From contig JAXLWB010000020.1 in assembly GCA_046328715.1 (NCBI GenBank), positions 1 to 64,000 of the forward strand: a stretch of DNA of 64,000 bases, in the 5' to 3' direction. The stretch is from JAXLWB01 sp046328715 (lineage in GTDB: Bacteria; Chloroflexota; Anaerolineae; Caldilineales; Caldilineaceae). Positions 1 to 8,632 of the stretch are shown piece by piece; position 1 is the stretch's first letter; each line of letters starts with the position of its first letter. Made by a program: the position numbers and the translations under genes. A model generated the notes under the pieces. The model saw only the letters and a list, made by a program, of their open reading frames with translations, did no database searches and was not told where the DNA came from.

Positions 1-1886
1 CCGCGGCTGACCACTGCCTGCCACTTGTTGTTCGGCAGTTGGGGAATCGTGTAAACATGATCGGCACTATAGTAGGGTGGCAGATCGGCCTTGGGCAAGG
101 CACCCAATCCAGGCGTGGTTGCTACACCTTCGCTCAAGGACGGCCCGCTGTAATAGACCACCAGGCGCATGCCACGGGTGGTGGCGTTGTTTGGAATAAA
201 GGGCGCATCGGGATTGCTCAGGTTCTGTGTCAGAATCATCTCATCGGCGCTCCAATCATCCGCTTTGCTGTGAAGGCTAAAGGCACCGCAGTGGATGATC
301 GGTAGGATAAAATCGCCTGGGCACTGTTCGTTCGCCGCTTTCAAAATCAGACCAGCGTTGATCGGGTCGAAGATTGTAGTGCGATTCCAGCTTTGAGTGG
401 CACTGGTCACATCCCAAATCGAATAAGCGGGTGTGGTTTGACCTTTGCTGTAGCTCATCAAGACTGGGTCGGGCGACAGCGGGGCGTTGCCGTTGAAGAT
501 CGGTGCACCGCTGGCACCTTCCCACCAGGCGGGCGAAGCGTCACTGAGTGCATAGAGCGAAACGGCGCTGATCAGCGGCTCTTCGATAATGTTCGAATTG
601 ACACTCCAAACCGAACTGCTTGGCGCAGCCATCAGATAAGCTTTGCTGATTGTAGTACCGGCTGGCATTTTGGGCAGTTCAAAGCGCACCAGCGTACGTA
701 CCGCCTTGCCCGGCAGGCGACCCAACCATGCGCCATCTGTTGTGCTCAAGATCGTCTGTTGGTGGGTCAATGTGTTTGCGTCATAGTCGGCTTCGGCAAT
801 CTGAGTTGTACCGCGCATCTGAAAGAGCGGGTCGATGACCACCGGAAAGTGACGATCAGCGGCGGCAAGCCAGGCATAGGGGGTGCGGACGCGAAGCTCA
901 AGGCCATTGCGGATTGCGCTGACGATGTAGCTACCTGCAACACTCTTAGTCGGGTTGTTCTGTTCGTAGGTTGTGGGGGGCTGGAGGAGCAGCTCTTCAC
1001 CTGTCGCTGAGACAAAGACGAGCGCCTGGCGAGTTTCGACCGACGTGTCGCTTGTCATGTTGAAGGAATTACCATCGACACGCAGGGTGGTGCCAGGTTG
1101 CAGGGTGAGATGTACACTCAGGTCGAGTGCTTCGGGCATAGCCTGCCACCAGTGATGGGCAGGCAACTGGTCGAGGCGCATGGTGTATTGTGATTGGCCA
1201 GGGGCGCTCTGCCATTGATCCTGAACCGATAGTTGGGTTTCGCTCTGGGCAAAGTAGCTAGTCAGCGGCAGTTGGTTCACTAGATCCCAGCTTTGCGCAT
1301 AGCGGATGATACGACCGTCTTCGCTACGTTCGCCAGCCTGAGGTTTTGCTGCCAATTTGGCGACGGTGGTCGCACTGCCTGCCGCATTGACCCATTCGAG
1401 CGCTTGGGGTCGGAACTCGAAGCCAACCGCTTTGCCAGCGATGGTAGCGGCGCTGGTTCGTTGTGCGACACCCGTGCGGATGCTGTTTGCGTTGTTGATC
1501 CAACTGCCAGCGATCTTTTGGAAGGCGGGGTTGATTGGCTGCCAGGCACCGTTGGCATCGGCGTAGTGCAAGGGCATGGTCTCTTGCAACAGGGCAAATT
1601 GACCATTGCCCATGTCGAAGGTGGCACTGTTGGCCGTGCGCAGCGCCGTGATCTCGCGTTTGCCCTGCAACTCTGTGGGCAGATCGTAGGGCAAGTCGGC
1701 GATCGTTGGAGCGTCAACCAGTGGGGTATCTACGGCTGCCACTTCGCCGCTGCTGACGGCTACAGGTTGCGGCAAAACAGTCACCAGTGATTGTAGCAGG
1801 AGGCTGAGGACAATCAGCCAAATGAGCACCTTTTCGGTCACTCCTATCCTAATGCTAGGGTAGGAAAGAGTGGAGTGCATGTACAT
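1..1886 (-). CDS. Large secreted DNRLRE-type surface protein (5' part, runs off left edge)
   Basis: An open frame on the minus strand starts at the ATG at 1886 and stays open to base 1 (at least 628 codons), so the C-terminus is missing. The start follows an AGGAG about 9 bases upstream. The N-terminus has a charged stretch and then a hydrophobic run (VLIWLIVLSLLLQSLVTVL), a Sec signal peptide. Further in are stretches such as NSATFDMGNGQFALLQETM and VRTLVRFELPKMPAGTTIS, then SIWDVTSATQSW. The last two resemble the DNRLRE/TGF-propeptide-like beta domain common in large bacterial surface proteins, often followed by RHS/YD repeats. No catalytic motif is visible in the part present. The role, adhesion or cell-surface architecture, is inferred. 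Short ORFs on either strand in this interval are shadows of this gene. Confidence 0.8.
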   Translation of the reverse strand, partial: MYMHSTLSYPSIRIGVTEKVLIWLIVLSLLLQSLVTVLPQPVAVSSGEVAAVDTPLVDAPTIADLPYDLPTELQGKREITALRTANSATFDMGNGQFALLQETMPLHYADANGAWQPINPAFQKIAGSWINNANSIRTGVAQRTSAATIAGKAVGFEFRPQALEWVNAAGSATTVAKLAAKPQAGERSEDGRIIRYAQSWDLVNQLPLTSYFAQSETQLSVQDQWQSAPGQSQYTMRLDQLPAHHWWQAMPEALDLSVHLTLQPGTTLRVDGNSFNMTSDTSVETRQALVFVSATGEELLLQPPTTYEQNNPTKSVAGSYIVSAIRNGLELRVRTPYAWLAAADRHFPVVIDPLFQMRGTTQIAEADYDANTLTHQQTILSTTDGAWLGRLPGKAVRTLVRFELPKMPAGTTISKAYLMAAPSSSVWSVNSNIIEEPLISAVSLYALSDASPAWWEGASGAPIFNGNAPLSPDPVLMSYSKGQTTPAYSIWDVTSATQSWNRTTIFDPINAGLILKAANEQCPGDFILPIIHCGAFSLHSKADDWSADEMILTQNLSNPDAPFIPNNATTRGMRLVVYYSGPSLSEGVATTPGLGALPKADLPPYYSADHVYTIPQLPNNKWQAVVSR

Positions 1887-2124
1887 GATAAGTTTCTCCT
1901 CTAAACTGAGCATCTAATAATGATCAAACCAACTGCTCAGCATTAAAGCAGAAACTTCCATGAATAGGTATGGTAGTGAGTGACACAAAGAGTGACATGT
2001 CACTTGTAATGCGGATTGGAGATTGCGGATTGCGCAATCGTATTTCACCCGCCGTTTGCGTTCATAGCGCAAGCGATGCAGCGATTCATCTATGACCTAT
2101 AATAGTATTTGTGGGAGTCTGTAC

Positions 2125-2505
2125 TCAGCCTTTGACGTAGGATAACTTAGCGTAGATCAGACCGCCCTTGACCTGGAAGAGATCGACGCCGCGGACGTGG
2201 CCTGGGTTGCCGGCCTCATCCACCCAACTGTAGTTCCATCGCATGATACAGCGATCGCCATAGCCGAAGATCTCTTCCACGTCGATGCGGGCGTGGGGTG
2301 AGGCACGAAAGAAGTCGTGCCAGAACTGCGTGACGGCGGGTTTGCCTGAGTAGCGAGTTCCATCGGGGGCAGGGCTAGTGTTTTCAAAGATGCAATCTTC
2401 GGTCATGAACTGCATCATCCCGGCGACATCATGATGATTGAATGCCTCGTGAAATTGCAGCACAAGGCGAATGGCAGCTTCAACACGGTCCATACGAGCG
2501 GGCAT
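2125..2505 (-). CDS. NTF2-like / SnoaL-like small protein
   Basis: A 126-residue protein with the pattern of the SnoaL/ketosteroid-isomerase-like NTF2 fold. It has an N-terminal helix (VLQFHEAFNHHDVAGMMQFM), then TEDCIFENTSPAPDG, a helix (AVTQFWHDFF), and C-terminal beta strands ending in VKGGLIYAKLSYVKG. Length is typical for single-domain members. The substrate cannot be predicted, since these proteins include isomerases, hydrolases and pocket proteins of unknown ligand. It stands alone between the surface-protein gene and the ICMT-like gene, with no operon partner. The ATG at 2505 is used; a second in-frame Met four codons on is possible. The flanking gaps 1887-2124 and 2506-2620 hold no feature I can support. 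Confidence 0.75.
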   Translation of the reverse strand: MPARMDRVEAAIRLVLQFHEAFNHHDVAGMMQFMTEDCIFENTSPAPDGTRYSGKPAVTQFWHDFFRASPHARIDVEEIFGYGDRCIMRWNYSWVDEAGNPGHVRGVDLFQVKGGLIYAKLSYVKG

Positions 2506-2620
2506 AAGGGTTGGGTCTCCTTGCGTCTATTGTTGGGTTGGTCGCTAAGTATACTATGTATGACGACCTTGGTACAGCGGCATATCATAACCCCACATGT
2601 CAGTAAGAAGTAACAAGTAA

Positions 2621-3187
2621 TTAGAGATAGCGTCGTACCCGTTTGCAGTATTCGCTGTAGGCTGCGCCGTAATGCTGCTGCATGAACGCTTCTTCACGTA
2701 CAATTTGACGATTGAGCAACCAAACACCTGCTATCAGATAGAGCAGTGGAACCCAATTCGGAAAGACGAGAAACTGTCCGAGCAAGACAGAGGCAAAGGC
2801 CACATAGATCGGATTGCGGCTGAGGGCAAAGATGCCTATGGTCACTAATTGGTCAGGCCGGTCGACATCGATGCCAACTCGGAAGCTGCGGCCAAACGAG
2901 ACGAGACTCCAGAAGAGCAGCGACAGCCCAGCCAGACAAAACAGGACGCCGATCCAGGCCAGCAGTTGTGAATGGAAGAACTCTTGTTTGTTTGTACCTG
3001 GCCAACCGAAGGCTGCCGCAAAGATCGTATAGAAGTAAAAGAGGGCAATCGGTGGAATCAAGAAATCCGTCTTGTCGAGATTGCCAAAGTGCATCGCTTT
3101 GACCCCGTGCCGTTTCAGTAACTGGACACGGGTGATGACCATCCCAAGCAATAGAATGAGGGTAAGCGCAGCAATTGTTTTGGGCAT
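2621..3187 (-). CDS. Isoprenylcysteine carboxyl methyltransferase-like membrane protein
   Basis: An integral membrane protein of about 188 residues counted from the internal ATG at 3187, which gives a hydrophobic N-terminus (TIAALTLILLLGMVI); the longer frame upstream lacks a natural start. Several hydrophobic segments are followed by the ICMT/PEMT-type C-terminal signature: GIFALSRNPIYVAFASVLL, then a charged tail with EEAFMQQHYGAAYSEYCKRV. In the family this motif (R-x-P-x-Y with a later EE and Y) binds SAM and methylates a small lipid or prenyl substrate. The true substrate in bacteria is unknown. Not obviously in an operon. A second, unrelated copy of the family is at 59787-60491. Confidence 0.8.
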   Translation of the reverse strand: MPKTIAALTLILLLGMVITRVQLLKRHGVKAMHFGNLDKTDFLIPPIALFYFYTIFAAAFGWPGTNKQEFFHSQLLAWIGVLFCLAGLSLLFWSLVSFGRSFRVGIDVDRPDQLVTIGIFALSRNPIYVAFASVLLGQFLVFPNWVPLLYLIAGVWLLNRQIVREEAFMQQHYGAAYSEYCKRVRRYL

Positions 3188-3229
3188 AGAGTGTATTATA
3201 ACCGATCCTGGAAAATGGATATACCAATC

Positions 3230-3274
3230 AAAAAGGCACAATTGGGAATGCCTGCTCCGCAATTGTGCCTTTTT
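3230..3274. terminator. Strong hairpin downstream of the decaheme cytochrome gene
   Basis: A perfect 15-bp inverted repeat (3230-3244 with 3260-3274) around a 15-nt loop. The arms are AAAAAGGCACAATTG and its reverse complement, so on either strand the stem ends in a run of five U. It lies 48 bases past the cytochrome stop codon and just upstream of the ICMT-like gene, both on the minus strand. It would end cytochrome transcription before the next gene. Confidence 0.8.
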
Positions 3275-3321
3275 GCAAAATCATCTGTGATGTAGATCGA
3301 AATCTACATCACCAATCTTGA

Positions 3322-5583
3322 TTACTTGAAGAGGGCCATAATCCAATCGATCACAGAGGTGAGTGTGCCAATAGCATCCTCGCCAGCTTCGATCAGGTAT
3401 CCGCCTTGCTTTGTGTGTTGGTCAAAGGAGATCAATGCACCTGCTTTGTCTTCGTTGATCAATTGTGCTCGGTGACAGCCACCACAAGCGCGAGAGGCTG
3501 GGCCGGTGACATGGCTCGGTACTGTACCAATGTTGCGATCCCAGTTCTTGATCTCGGCGGAGGCCGAAAGAATGCCGGGCAACGATTTGGACTGATCGGG
3601 CACATCATAGGTGCCAGCAACGTGGCAGGATTCACAGTTTGGACCATGCGAAGGATAGGGAGTCTCAGTGTGGTGCTGATATTCCATCGCTTGCACAGGA
3701 TCGGCGAAGTCGATATTGGCAATATCGAACGCCTGGAAGGAGTGAATCGCATGGATATAGGAATCGATCGAGCGCGATTGCATCTCTAGGTGGGCGCCAC
3801 CGGCCTTTGGAATGTGGCACATACGGCAGACGACGATGTTGCCGCCACGATCCGGGGTATGGAAGGTGGTTGCGAGTGCGTCGTGGCACTTGTTGCAGCC
3901 ATCGGTAACCTTGGCAATTGGCTTGTAGAAGTCATCAGCAAAGGAGTTGGCTGTCAGGTCAAAGGTGCGGGATGGGGCATTGAGTGCCAGAGTGATGTTG
4001 GTGGAGCTCTTCAACAACGGCATCACACCGATTTCCACACGCTTTACTGTACCAGCGGTAATCAGGTCTGCCCACTGCGAGAGATCAGCAGTTACTTCCC
4101 AAACACCGTTCTCTGCCGAGACAGTGGTGTAGCGTGGATTTTCCGTGCCAACCACATACTCTAAGGCACGTGCATCTTTGTTGTCGATCTTGCCGTCGGC
4201 GTTGTCATCGGTCAAACGTTCGTGTGGACCAATGATGAAGTCTTTTGTGTCATAGCCATAGAGACCGACCATTACGGTTGGTGCCATGGTAGTGACATCG
4301 ACGCCCTTGAGATCCGGAAGTTGGGCAGCGCTGAATTTGAAGTCGAGCTTGTTGTCGGCAAAAGTGGCGCTTTCAATGGTGACGGAGATCGCCTCGGAGT
4401 ACTTCGTTCCATTGGCGGTGTAGATCGTCTTGTCGTAGCCACTGTGAATTTCCTTGAAGCGTGGGCCTTCCTCGCCTTCTCGATGGCAGCCGGTGCAGGT
4501 CTCTGTGCTCAAATCTAGAGAACCATGCTCTTTGGGTGTAGAGGCCAACATCGCCTTAATTGAAGTCTTATCGGTTCCAACAACCTCAGAACCATTCACT
4601 GGGTGACAGCTCTTGCAGGTCTCCATGGTGAAGTTGGCATCGGTTAATACCTTATCCAGTTTGCCCTCGTGGCAGGTAACGCAATTGCCCATGGACTGTG
4701 GATATGGAAACTCCATGGAGTGCGACATGTGTACATCATTCATGAGGGTGGTGCGATAGGCGTATTGGGTTTCCTGTTCGGGTGTTAGCTCGGTTTGCTT
4801 GGCAAGATAAGAGGCGGCCAGTGCCGGATCTTCCACCAAGAGTTGCCACTCAACATGTTCACCCTTGCCGTCATCTAAGTGGCAGGATTTGCAAGCGTAG
4901 AAGTCTGTTCCAGGATCGTGGTTGATTTCGCCGTAGATATAGCCGTGTTTGAGGTACGGGGTGGTGTGACAGTTTTCGCAGCCGGAGTTGTTGGCGGGAG
5001 AGGCATAATCGACGCCACTGCCCGTCGGTAGCATTCCTGCGAAGGGATACTTGTTTTGTGCAACACGCGAATTCGGGATCGTGCGAATGGTCTCATCTCG
5101 TCCGAAAATGACAACCAAACCATTCATACCACTTAAATCGGTTGTTCCAGTGATCGAACTAGTGGTTACACCATCGGCATACGAGAGCTTTCCTTTCAAA
5201 GAAAGCCGCGCACCGGTTGGATTGAACTGGAACTTAGAGTCAGTGTAGGGTGCAAAGTAGATGTTTAAGGAATCCACCTTTGCGGCGTTTAGCGGGGCAC
5301 CATCTTGGCTCAGCTTAAAGGAGACCGTGCTAATATCGGGTGCACTAAAAGAATAGGTGATGTCGCTAACTTGGATGACTCCGTCCTGATACAGTTCATT
5401 GTACGACGCTTGATGTTTCGTACCCGCATCAGGATGACAGGTGGCGCAGGACTCAGGTTGGACACCAGTGGGCGGATCGGTTGACTGATCGAGCGATGCA
5501 CCGGCGGCAACGCCATACATCAAGACCATAGTCATGAGCAGTACGGCGATGGAAGAGAGCCCAACAATGAGCTTTTTCTGCAT
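3322..5583 (-). CDS. OmcA/MtrC-like decaheme c-type cytochrome
   Basis: A 753-residue secreted multiheme cytochrome. An N-terminal Sec signal (LIVGLSSIAVLLMTMVLMYG) has no lipobox Cys. Exactly ten CXXCH motifs are visible: CATCH, CENCH, CKSCH, CVTCH, CKSCH, CTGCH, CNKCH, CRMCH, CESCH and CGGCH. The hemes cluster in two blocks separated by Ig-like beta regions without Cys, the layout of OmcA/MtrC extracellular electron-transfer cytochromes. In that family they pass electrons to metal oxides or other extracellular acceptors. Here there is no MtrA/MtrB porin partner in the window, as expected for a monoderm or Chloroflexota envelope. A short hydrophobic end (TLTSVIDWIMALFK) could attach it to the membrane. 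ATG at 5583 preceded by AAGGAG with 8-base spacing. Confidence 0.92.
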   Translation of the reverse strand: MQKKLIVGLSSIAVLLMTMVLMYGVAAGASLDQSTDPPTGVQPESCATCHPDAGTKHQASYNELYQDGVIQVSDITYSFSAPDISTVSFKLSQDGAPLNAAKVDSLNIYFAPYTDSKFQFNPTGARLSLKGKLSYADGVTTSSITGTTDLSGMNGLVVIFGRDETIRTIPNSRVAQNKYPFAGMLPTGSGVDYASPANNSGCENCHTTPYLKHGYIYGEINHDPGTDFYACKSCHLDDGKGEHVEWQLLVEDPALAASYLAKQTELTPEQETQYAYRTTLMNDVHMSHSMEFPYPQSMGNCVTCHEGKLDKVLTDANFTMETCKSCHPVNGSEVVGTDKTSIKAMLASTPKEHGSLDLSTETCTGCHREGEEGPRFKEIHSGYDKTIYTANGTKYSEAISVTIESATFADNKLDFKFSAAQLPDLKGVDVTTMAPTVMVGLYGYDTKDFIIGPHERLTDDNADGKIDNKDARALEYVVGTENPRYTTVSAENGVWEVTADLSQWADLITAGTVKRVEIGVMPLLKSSTNITLALNAPSRTFDLTANSFADDFYKPIAKVTDGCNKCHDALATTFHTPDRGGNIVVCRMCHIPKAGGAHLEMQSRSIDSYIHAIHSFQAFDIANIDFADPVQAMEYQHHTETPYPSHGPNCESCHVAGTYDVPDQSKSLPGILSASAEIKNWDRNIGTVPSHVTGPASRACGGCHRAQLINEDKAGALISFDQHTKQGGYLIEAGEDAIGTLTSVIDWIMALFK

Positions 5584-5611
5584 AAGACTTCTCCTTGCTT
5601 CATTGCATGGA

Positions 5612-5633
5612 GCTGCTACAAAAATGCAGCAGC
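5612..5633 (-). promoter_or_regulatory. Hairpin in the 5' leader of the cytochrome mRNA
   Basis: A 9-bp stem (5612-5620 with 5625-5633, one G-U pair) with a four-base loop lies between the predicted promoter and the ribosome binding site of the cytochrome gene. It could stabilise the leader or act in regulation. Only the structure is seen. Confidence 0.4.
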
Positions 5634-5643
5634 GATAGAAATG

Positions 5644-5672
5644 TGTATAAAATTTTGTAAAAGAACAAACAA
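5644..5672 (-). promoter_or_regulatory. Candidate sigma-70 promoter of the cytochrome gene
   Basis: On the minus strand a -35-like TTGTTT (5667-5672) and a -10-like TATACA (5644-5649) are separated by exactly 17 bases, about 60 bases upstream of the start codon. A second -35-like TTGACT lies slightly further up. The match is moderate. Confidence 0.4.
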
Positions 5673-6059
5673 GTCAAGCGGGAGAATCGAGCCTTGCTGT
5701 ACACAAGTTTCAACGAGCATCCAATCCTGATGCTCCGTACCAAGGGACTCTTTCAAGCGTAAGAGCTTTACCTTAGTGACAAACGCTAGCATACACAGCT
5801 AGGCGTTTTGCGACTACATCTGCCAAGGCATTCTTATGGGGTTGCTCTGCTCTAAGTGAGGTTTTTTAGCGCAAAAATGTCGCTCAATGGCAACCGCATG
5901 TATAACTACCAAGGCGATCGCGTAGAACTGCAGATTTTGGTTCGCGGATTTATTGACTTACAAGAAATCAGTGTTGCCTGAAATCCACGGTTCTATTTGA
6001 CTTCGTAGTGGCTGATGACCCATTATACCACACTTTTTTAAAAATGCTAGTGCCTTTTT
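5673..6059. other. Intergenic region without a supported gene
   Basis: Nearly 400 bases between the cytochrome promoter and the next gene. On the plus strand a 35-codon ORF (5877-5981) has no ribosome binding site or recognisable family and is treated as noise or a gene scar. No tRNA, riboswitch or long repeat was recognised. Confidence 0.5.
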
Positions 6060-6473
6060 TCACAAACTTGTATTATTTTCGTGCGCAATCCAATGTAAGT
6101 AAGCTTTTGCATGGATTACTTCATACCCTAGCATCTCAATTGCTTCATAGCTGATCCATTGAAGCTCATCGAGTGGTTCAAAGGAATCAGCCGCTACCTG
6201 ATAGATGTAGCCTATTCCAGTTTCATCGAGCAGTCCGGCCTTGATCGTGATGCAAGGCTGCTCCCCTTGCCAGTCGAGTTTCCATGCTAGTTGTCCCTGC
6301 TCATTCGGCAGAATCGGCAAGGCAAAGGCGGTAGCGAAGACTCGGGACGAAGTAGCATAAATGCCGGTTAGCCTATGCTTGCTTACTCCTACCCCGCGCG
6401 CCGTTCGTGGCTCTAGGCGCGTGAGCAACTTTGGACTTCCGTGATAAAGGTAGGTGGGTTTTTGTAGTATCAT
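6060..6473 (-). CDS. Hypothetical protein with a YHGSP motif (possible ART/KptA-like fold)
   Basis: A 137-residue protein read from the ATG at 6473; the longer frame starts only at TTG and overlaps the methyltransferase gene. It opens with PTYLYHGSPKLLTRLEPRTA and continues IYATSSRVFATAFALPI, then a beta-rich stretch and a C-terminal ISYEAIEMLGYEVIHAK. The Y-H-G-S start followed by a later A-T-x-x-x-x-A-x-A-F pattern recalls small proteins of the ADP-ribosyltransferase/KptA type, but I do not see a full catalytic set. Function unknown. It is the last gene of the run ending at about 6 kb and sits 29 bases after the methyltransferase stop. Confidence 0.55.
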   Translation of the reverse strand: MILQKPTYLYHGSPKLLTRLEPRTARGVGVSKHRLTGIYATSSRVFATAFALPILPNEQGQLAWKLDWQGEQPCITIKAGLLDETGIGYIYQVAADSFEPLDELQWISYEAIEMLGYEVIHAKAYLHWIAHENNTSL

Positions 6474-6502
6474 CGTTTCGGGGCCTTTATAACGATAATC
6501 AT

Positions 6503-7432
6503 CTAGATTTGTGGAGGGTTGTGCACCAGGTAGGTAAAATAGCTCCAAAACGAAGTGGTCTCGCTGTACCCTTCATAGCCGGCTTTGCCTGCCAACGGGC
6601 GGGCGATTGGCTGCCTGGGCAAAGCGGAGGTCGGTGCACGGTCTTTGCGAGCTATGATCATGCCCGAGGCACCGAAGAGATGATAGGTCGCCGCCATCTG
6701 CTCAAGTCCGGCATCTGTGGCCAGTTGACGAAGTTCAGGTAACGTCGGCTTGTCTGGGAACTGGTGAGAATTGACTGCCAGGCCAAATTCTGCAATCTGC
6801 TTGAGGCTGGTAATCACCTTACGCATCTGCGTAGGGCCGCCAGTCAAGAGCGACTGTAAGACCTGTGCCTGCCCCAACGGCATCAACAGCTCGCGAATGG
6901 TCAATGATTCGGGCAAACGTACCGAACTCGAAAAGGCGACCACACCTTGGCCATGTGCCAGTGACGTAAGTCGTCGAACCATCTCCTGGCGCTTCTCCAG
7001 CGGGTAATATTCAATATTCCAACTGCTGATAACCAGATCCCCGCGGCTTGGACGTACCTTTTCGTAAAGCTCATCATCCAGCGTATTGGCATGATGTAAG
7101 TGAAAACTTACTTCTGGAAATACTTGCTGTAACGCTGGCAACCGTACTTGGGCTAGGCCAACCATATCCTGTGCTCCGTCGGTCAAGGTGTAGCTTACCC
7201 CTTTGAGGTGACTCCGTTGCAACCGTAGTGCATCGAGTAGTGGACGCATCAAGTTGCCAGCGCCGCCGCCCACATCCACGATCGATAATGTCGCCTGGGG
7301 CAAGTTGTTTTTTAGTGCCGTAACAGCACCTTCTGCCAGCCGTCGTTGGGCGTCACGATAAGGCTCCACCGTCTCTGAAAAGCCTTGGTAGGTCCTTGAC
7401 CATTGATTCCAGAACTGTTGATGGGTCTCCAA
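6503..7432 (-). CDS. Class I SAM-dependent methyltransferase
   Basis: A 309-residue protein. SAM-binding motif I is IVDVGGGAGNLMRPLLDAL near residue 50, motif II-like YTLTDGAQDMVG follows, and a later DLVISSWNIEYYPLEKRQ marks the post-I/motif IV region. A family-like helical segment lies in the C-terminal half. Substrate unknown. It is placed 15 bases after the SDR gene stop, suggesting cotranscription, so tailoring of the cluster product is possible. The ATG at 7432 opens METHQQFWNQWSRTYQGF, the usual start of small-molecule methyltransferases of this class. Confidence 0.8.
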   Translation of the reverse strand: METHQQFWNQWSRTYQGFSETVEPYRDAQRRLAEGAVTALKNNLPQATLSIVDVGGGAGNLMRPLLDALRLQRSHLKGVSYTLTDGAQDMVGLAQVRLPALQQVFPEVSFHLHHANTLDDELYEKVRPSRGDLVISSWNIEYYPLEKRQEMVRRLTSLAHGQGVVAFSSSVRLPESLTIRELLMPLGQAQVLQSLLTGGPTQMRKVITSLKQIAEFGLAVNSHQFPDKPTLPELRQLATDAGLEQMAATYHLFGASGMIIARKDRAPTSALPRQPIARPLAGKAGYEGYSETTSFWSYFTYLVHNPPQI

Positions 7433-7447
7433 GATGACAAACTCCGT

Positions 7448-8485
7448 TTACAACTGACCACGCACTTCGCTCCAGCGCTGGGGTGGGGTGAATAAGGGGG
7501 TGTGTCCAGCAAAGACTTCGCTGTAACTCTCTTTGATCCCGACGAGGGTGTAGGGATATTTAGGTTGGTAACCAAGGAGACGTTGCGCCTTTTCAATCGA
7601 CAGCAGCCAGTTGCCCGACAACACCCGAATCATGTCAGGGATGAGTTGCGATTCCTTCTTTTGCAATCGAGCACTCTGTTCCATGACCCAAGCGTAGGCC
7701 AGGGCAACAGAGCGAGGAATGCGACGGGCATGTGGCACGCCAAAGCCATCGGCAACTGTGTCGAAGACTTGCGCCTGCGTCACCTGTGTGTCGGCGGAGG
7801 AGACATTCAGCAACAAGTTTTGATGCCCTTGTTCGATCACCAATCGCGTGGCTTGACTGACATCCTCGACATGAACCAAGCCCACCCGGTTGTTGCCTGA
7901 GCCTGGCAGCGGCAATGAACCACGGCGAATTCCATTCAAAATTACCCAGTCGAAGCTCGATCCTTTGCCGCCGTAGACTTGACCAATTCGCAGGATCACC
8001 CAGGGCAACCCTGAGTTCTGCAACATTTGCTCTGCGACCAGCTTGTTGTGTCCGTGCTGCGTATTCGGGTGGCAAGGAAATTGTTCATCGGGAACGGCTG
8101 TTTTCCCTGCATCGGCCAACACTAGGCAATTGCCCAGATCGATCACCTGCTTGATCCGTTTGCACTTTTGTGAGAACTCGACGACTTCGCTCATCGCACG
8201 CAGGGTCAGACTTTCGCTCGTGGTCGGCTCCAGAAAAGAACAAACTCCTTGCACGATCACCTCGTACATCGATGGATCGAGTCGATGGGCAAGATCGCCA
8301 GGCTTGGAGAGATCGGCTGCTACGACTTGAATGCCAAGCTTTTGTAACTCGTGGACGCGCTCGGCACTAGTGACGCCTTTGCGCTGTTCGCGTGCCAACA
8401 CAGTCACCCGATGTCCATGTGCAGCCAAATCTCTGGCAATCTGCGAGCCGATGTACCCCGTCCCGCCAGTGATAAGAATGTCCAT
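7448..8485 (-). CDS. NAD(P)-dependent epimerase/dehydratase, atypical SDR
   Basis: A 345-residue extended or atypical short-chain dehydrogenase counted from the ATG at 8485, which places the cofactor motif TGGTGYIGSQIARDL at residue 5; the longer frame adds a low-quality N-terminus. Downstream are a beta-strand acid region (VVAADLSKPGD) and the active-site stretch TQHGHNKLVAEQML. In canonical members this is Y-x-x-x-K; here the Tyr position is His while the Lys is kept. Such proteins are either redox-impaired or use another residue. The C-terminal substrate domain ends YKVGIKESYSE-like (LVGIKESYSEVF). Likely acts on a sugar nucleotide or a polyketide/peptide intermediate; not assignable. A long palindrome lies just upstream. 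Confidence 0.78.
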   Translation of the reverse strand: MDILITGGTGYIGSQIARDLAAHGHRVTVLAREQRKGVTSAERVHELQKLGIQVVAADLSKPGDLAHRLDPSMYEVIVQGVCSFLEPTTSESLTLRAMSEVVEFSQKCKRIKQVIDLGNCLVLADAGKTAVPDEQFPCHPNTQHGHNKLVAEQMLQNSGLPWVILRIGQVYGGKGSSFDWVILNGIRRGSLPLPGSGNNRVGLVHVEDVSQATRLVIEQGHQNLLLNVSSADTQVTQAQVFDTVADGFGVPHARRIPRSVALAYAWVMEQSARLQKKESQLIPDMIRVLSGNWLLSIEKAQRLLGYQPKYPYTLVGIKESYSEVFAGHTPLFTPPQRWSEVRGQL

Positions 8486-8529
8486 AGTGCGCTCCAGCAT
8501 TGCGGTTGTCGAACTTATAAACACACTAT

Positions 8530-8586
8530 TTAAACATTGCACAATCTGCCTTAGAACCTAACCCTTAGAAATTGTGCAATGTTTAA
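8530..8586. terminator. 16-bp inverted repeat between SRPBCC and SDR genes
   Basis: Arms TTAAACATTGCACAAT (8530-8545) and its exact reverse complement (8571-8586) enclose a 25-base loop; with one 2-base bulge the pairing extends by ACACT/AGTGT. It lies 46 bases downstream of the SRPBCC stop and 44 upstream of the SDR start on the same strand. It probably acts as a transcript end or mRNA processing site, but no classic U-run follows. Confidence 0.55.
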
Positions 8587-8632
8587 GTGTCATCTCTACT
8601 AGAAAAACTGCGTAATTGAGTTGCTTTCTATT

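Noticed and set aside
39..1010. Plus-strand proteins antisense to the left-edge gene
   Set aside because: Low-complexity, Cys/Arg-rich translations without ribosome binding sites; typical antisense shadows.
1280..1717. 145-codon minus-strand ORF and several plus-strand ORFs in 1-1890
   Set aside because: They overlap, in other frames, the open frame 1-1886 that has a signal peptide, ribosome binding site and protein-like composition.
5877..5981. 35-codon plus-strand ORF in the cytochrome upstream region
   Set aside because: No ribosome binding site, no family, no partner; kept only as part of the intergenic note.
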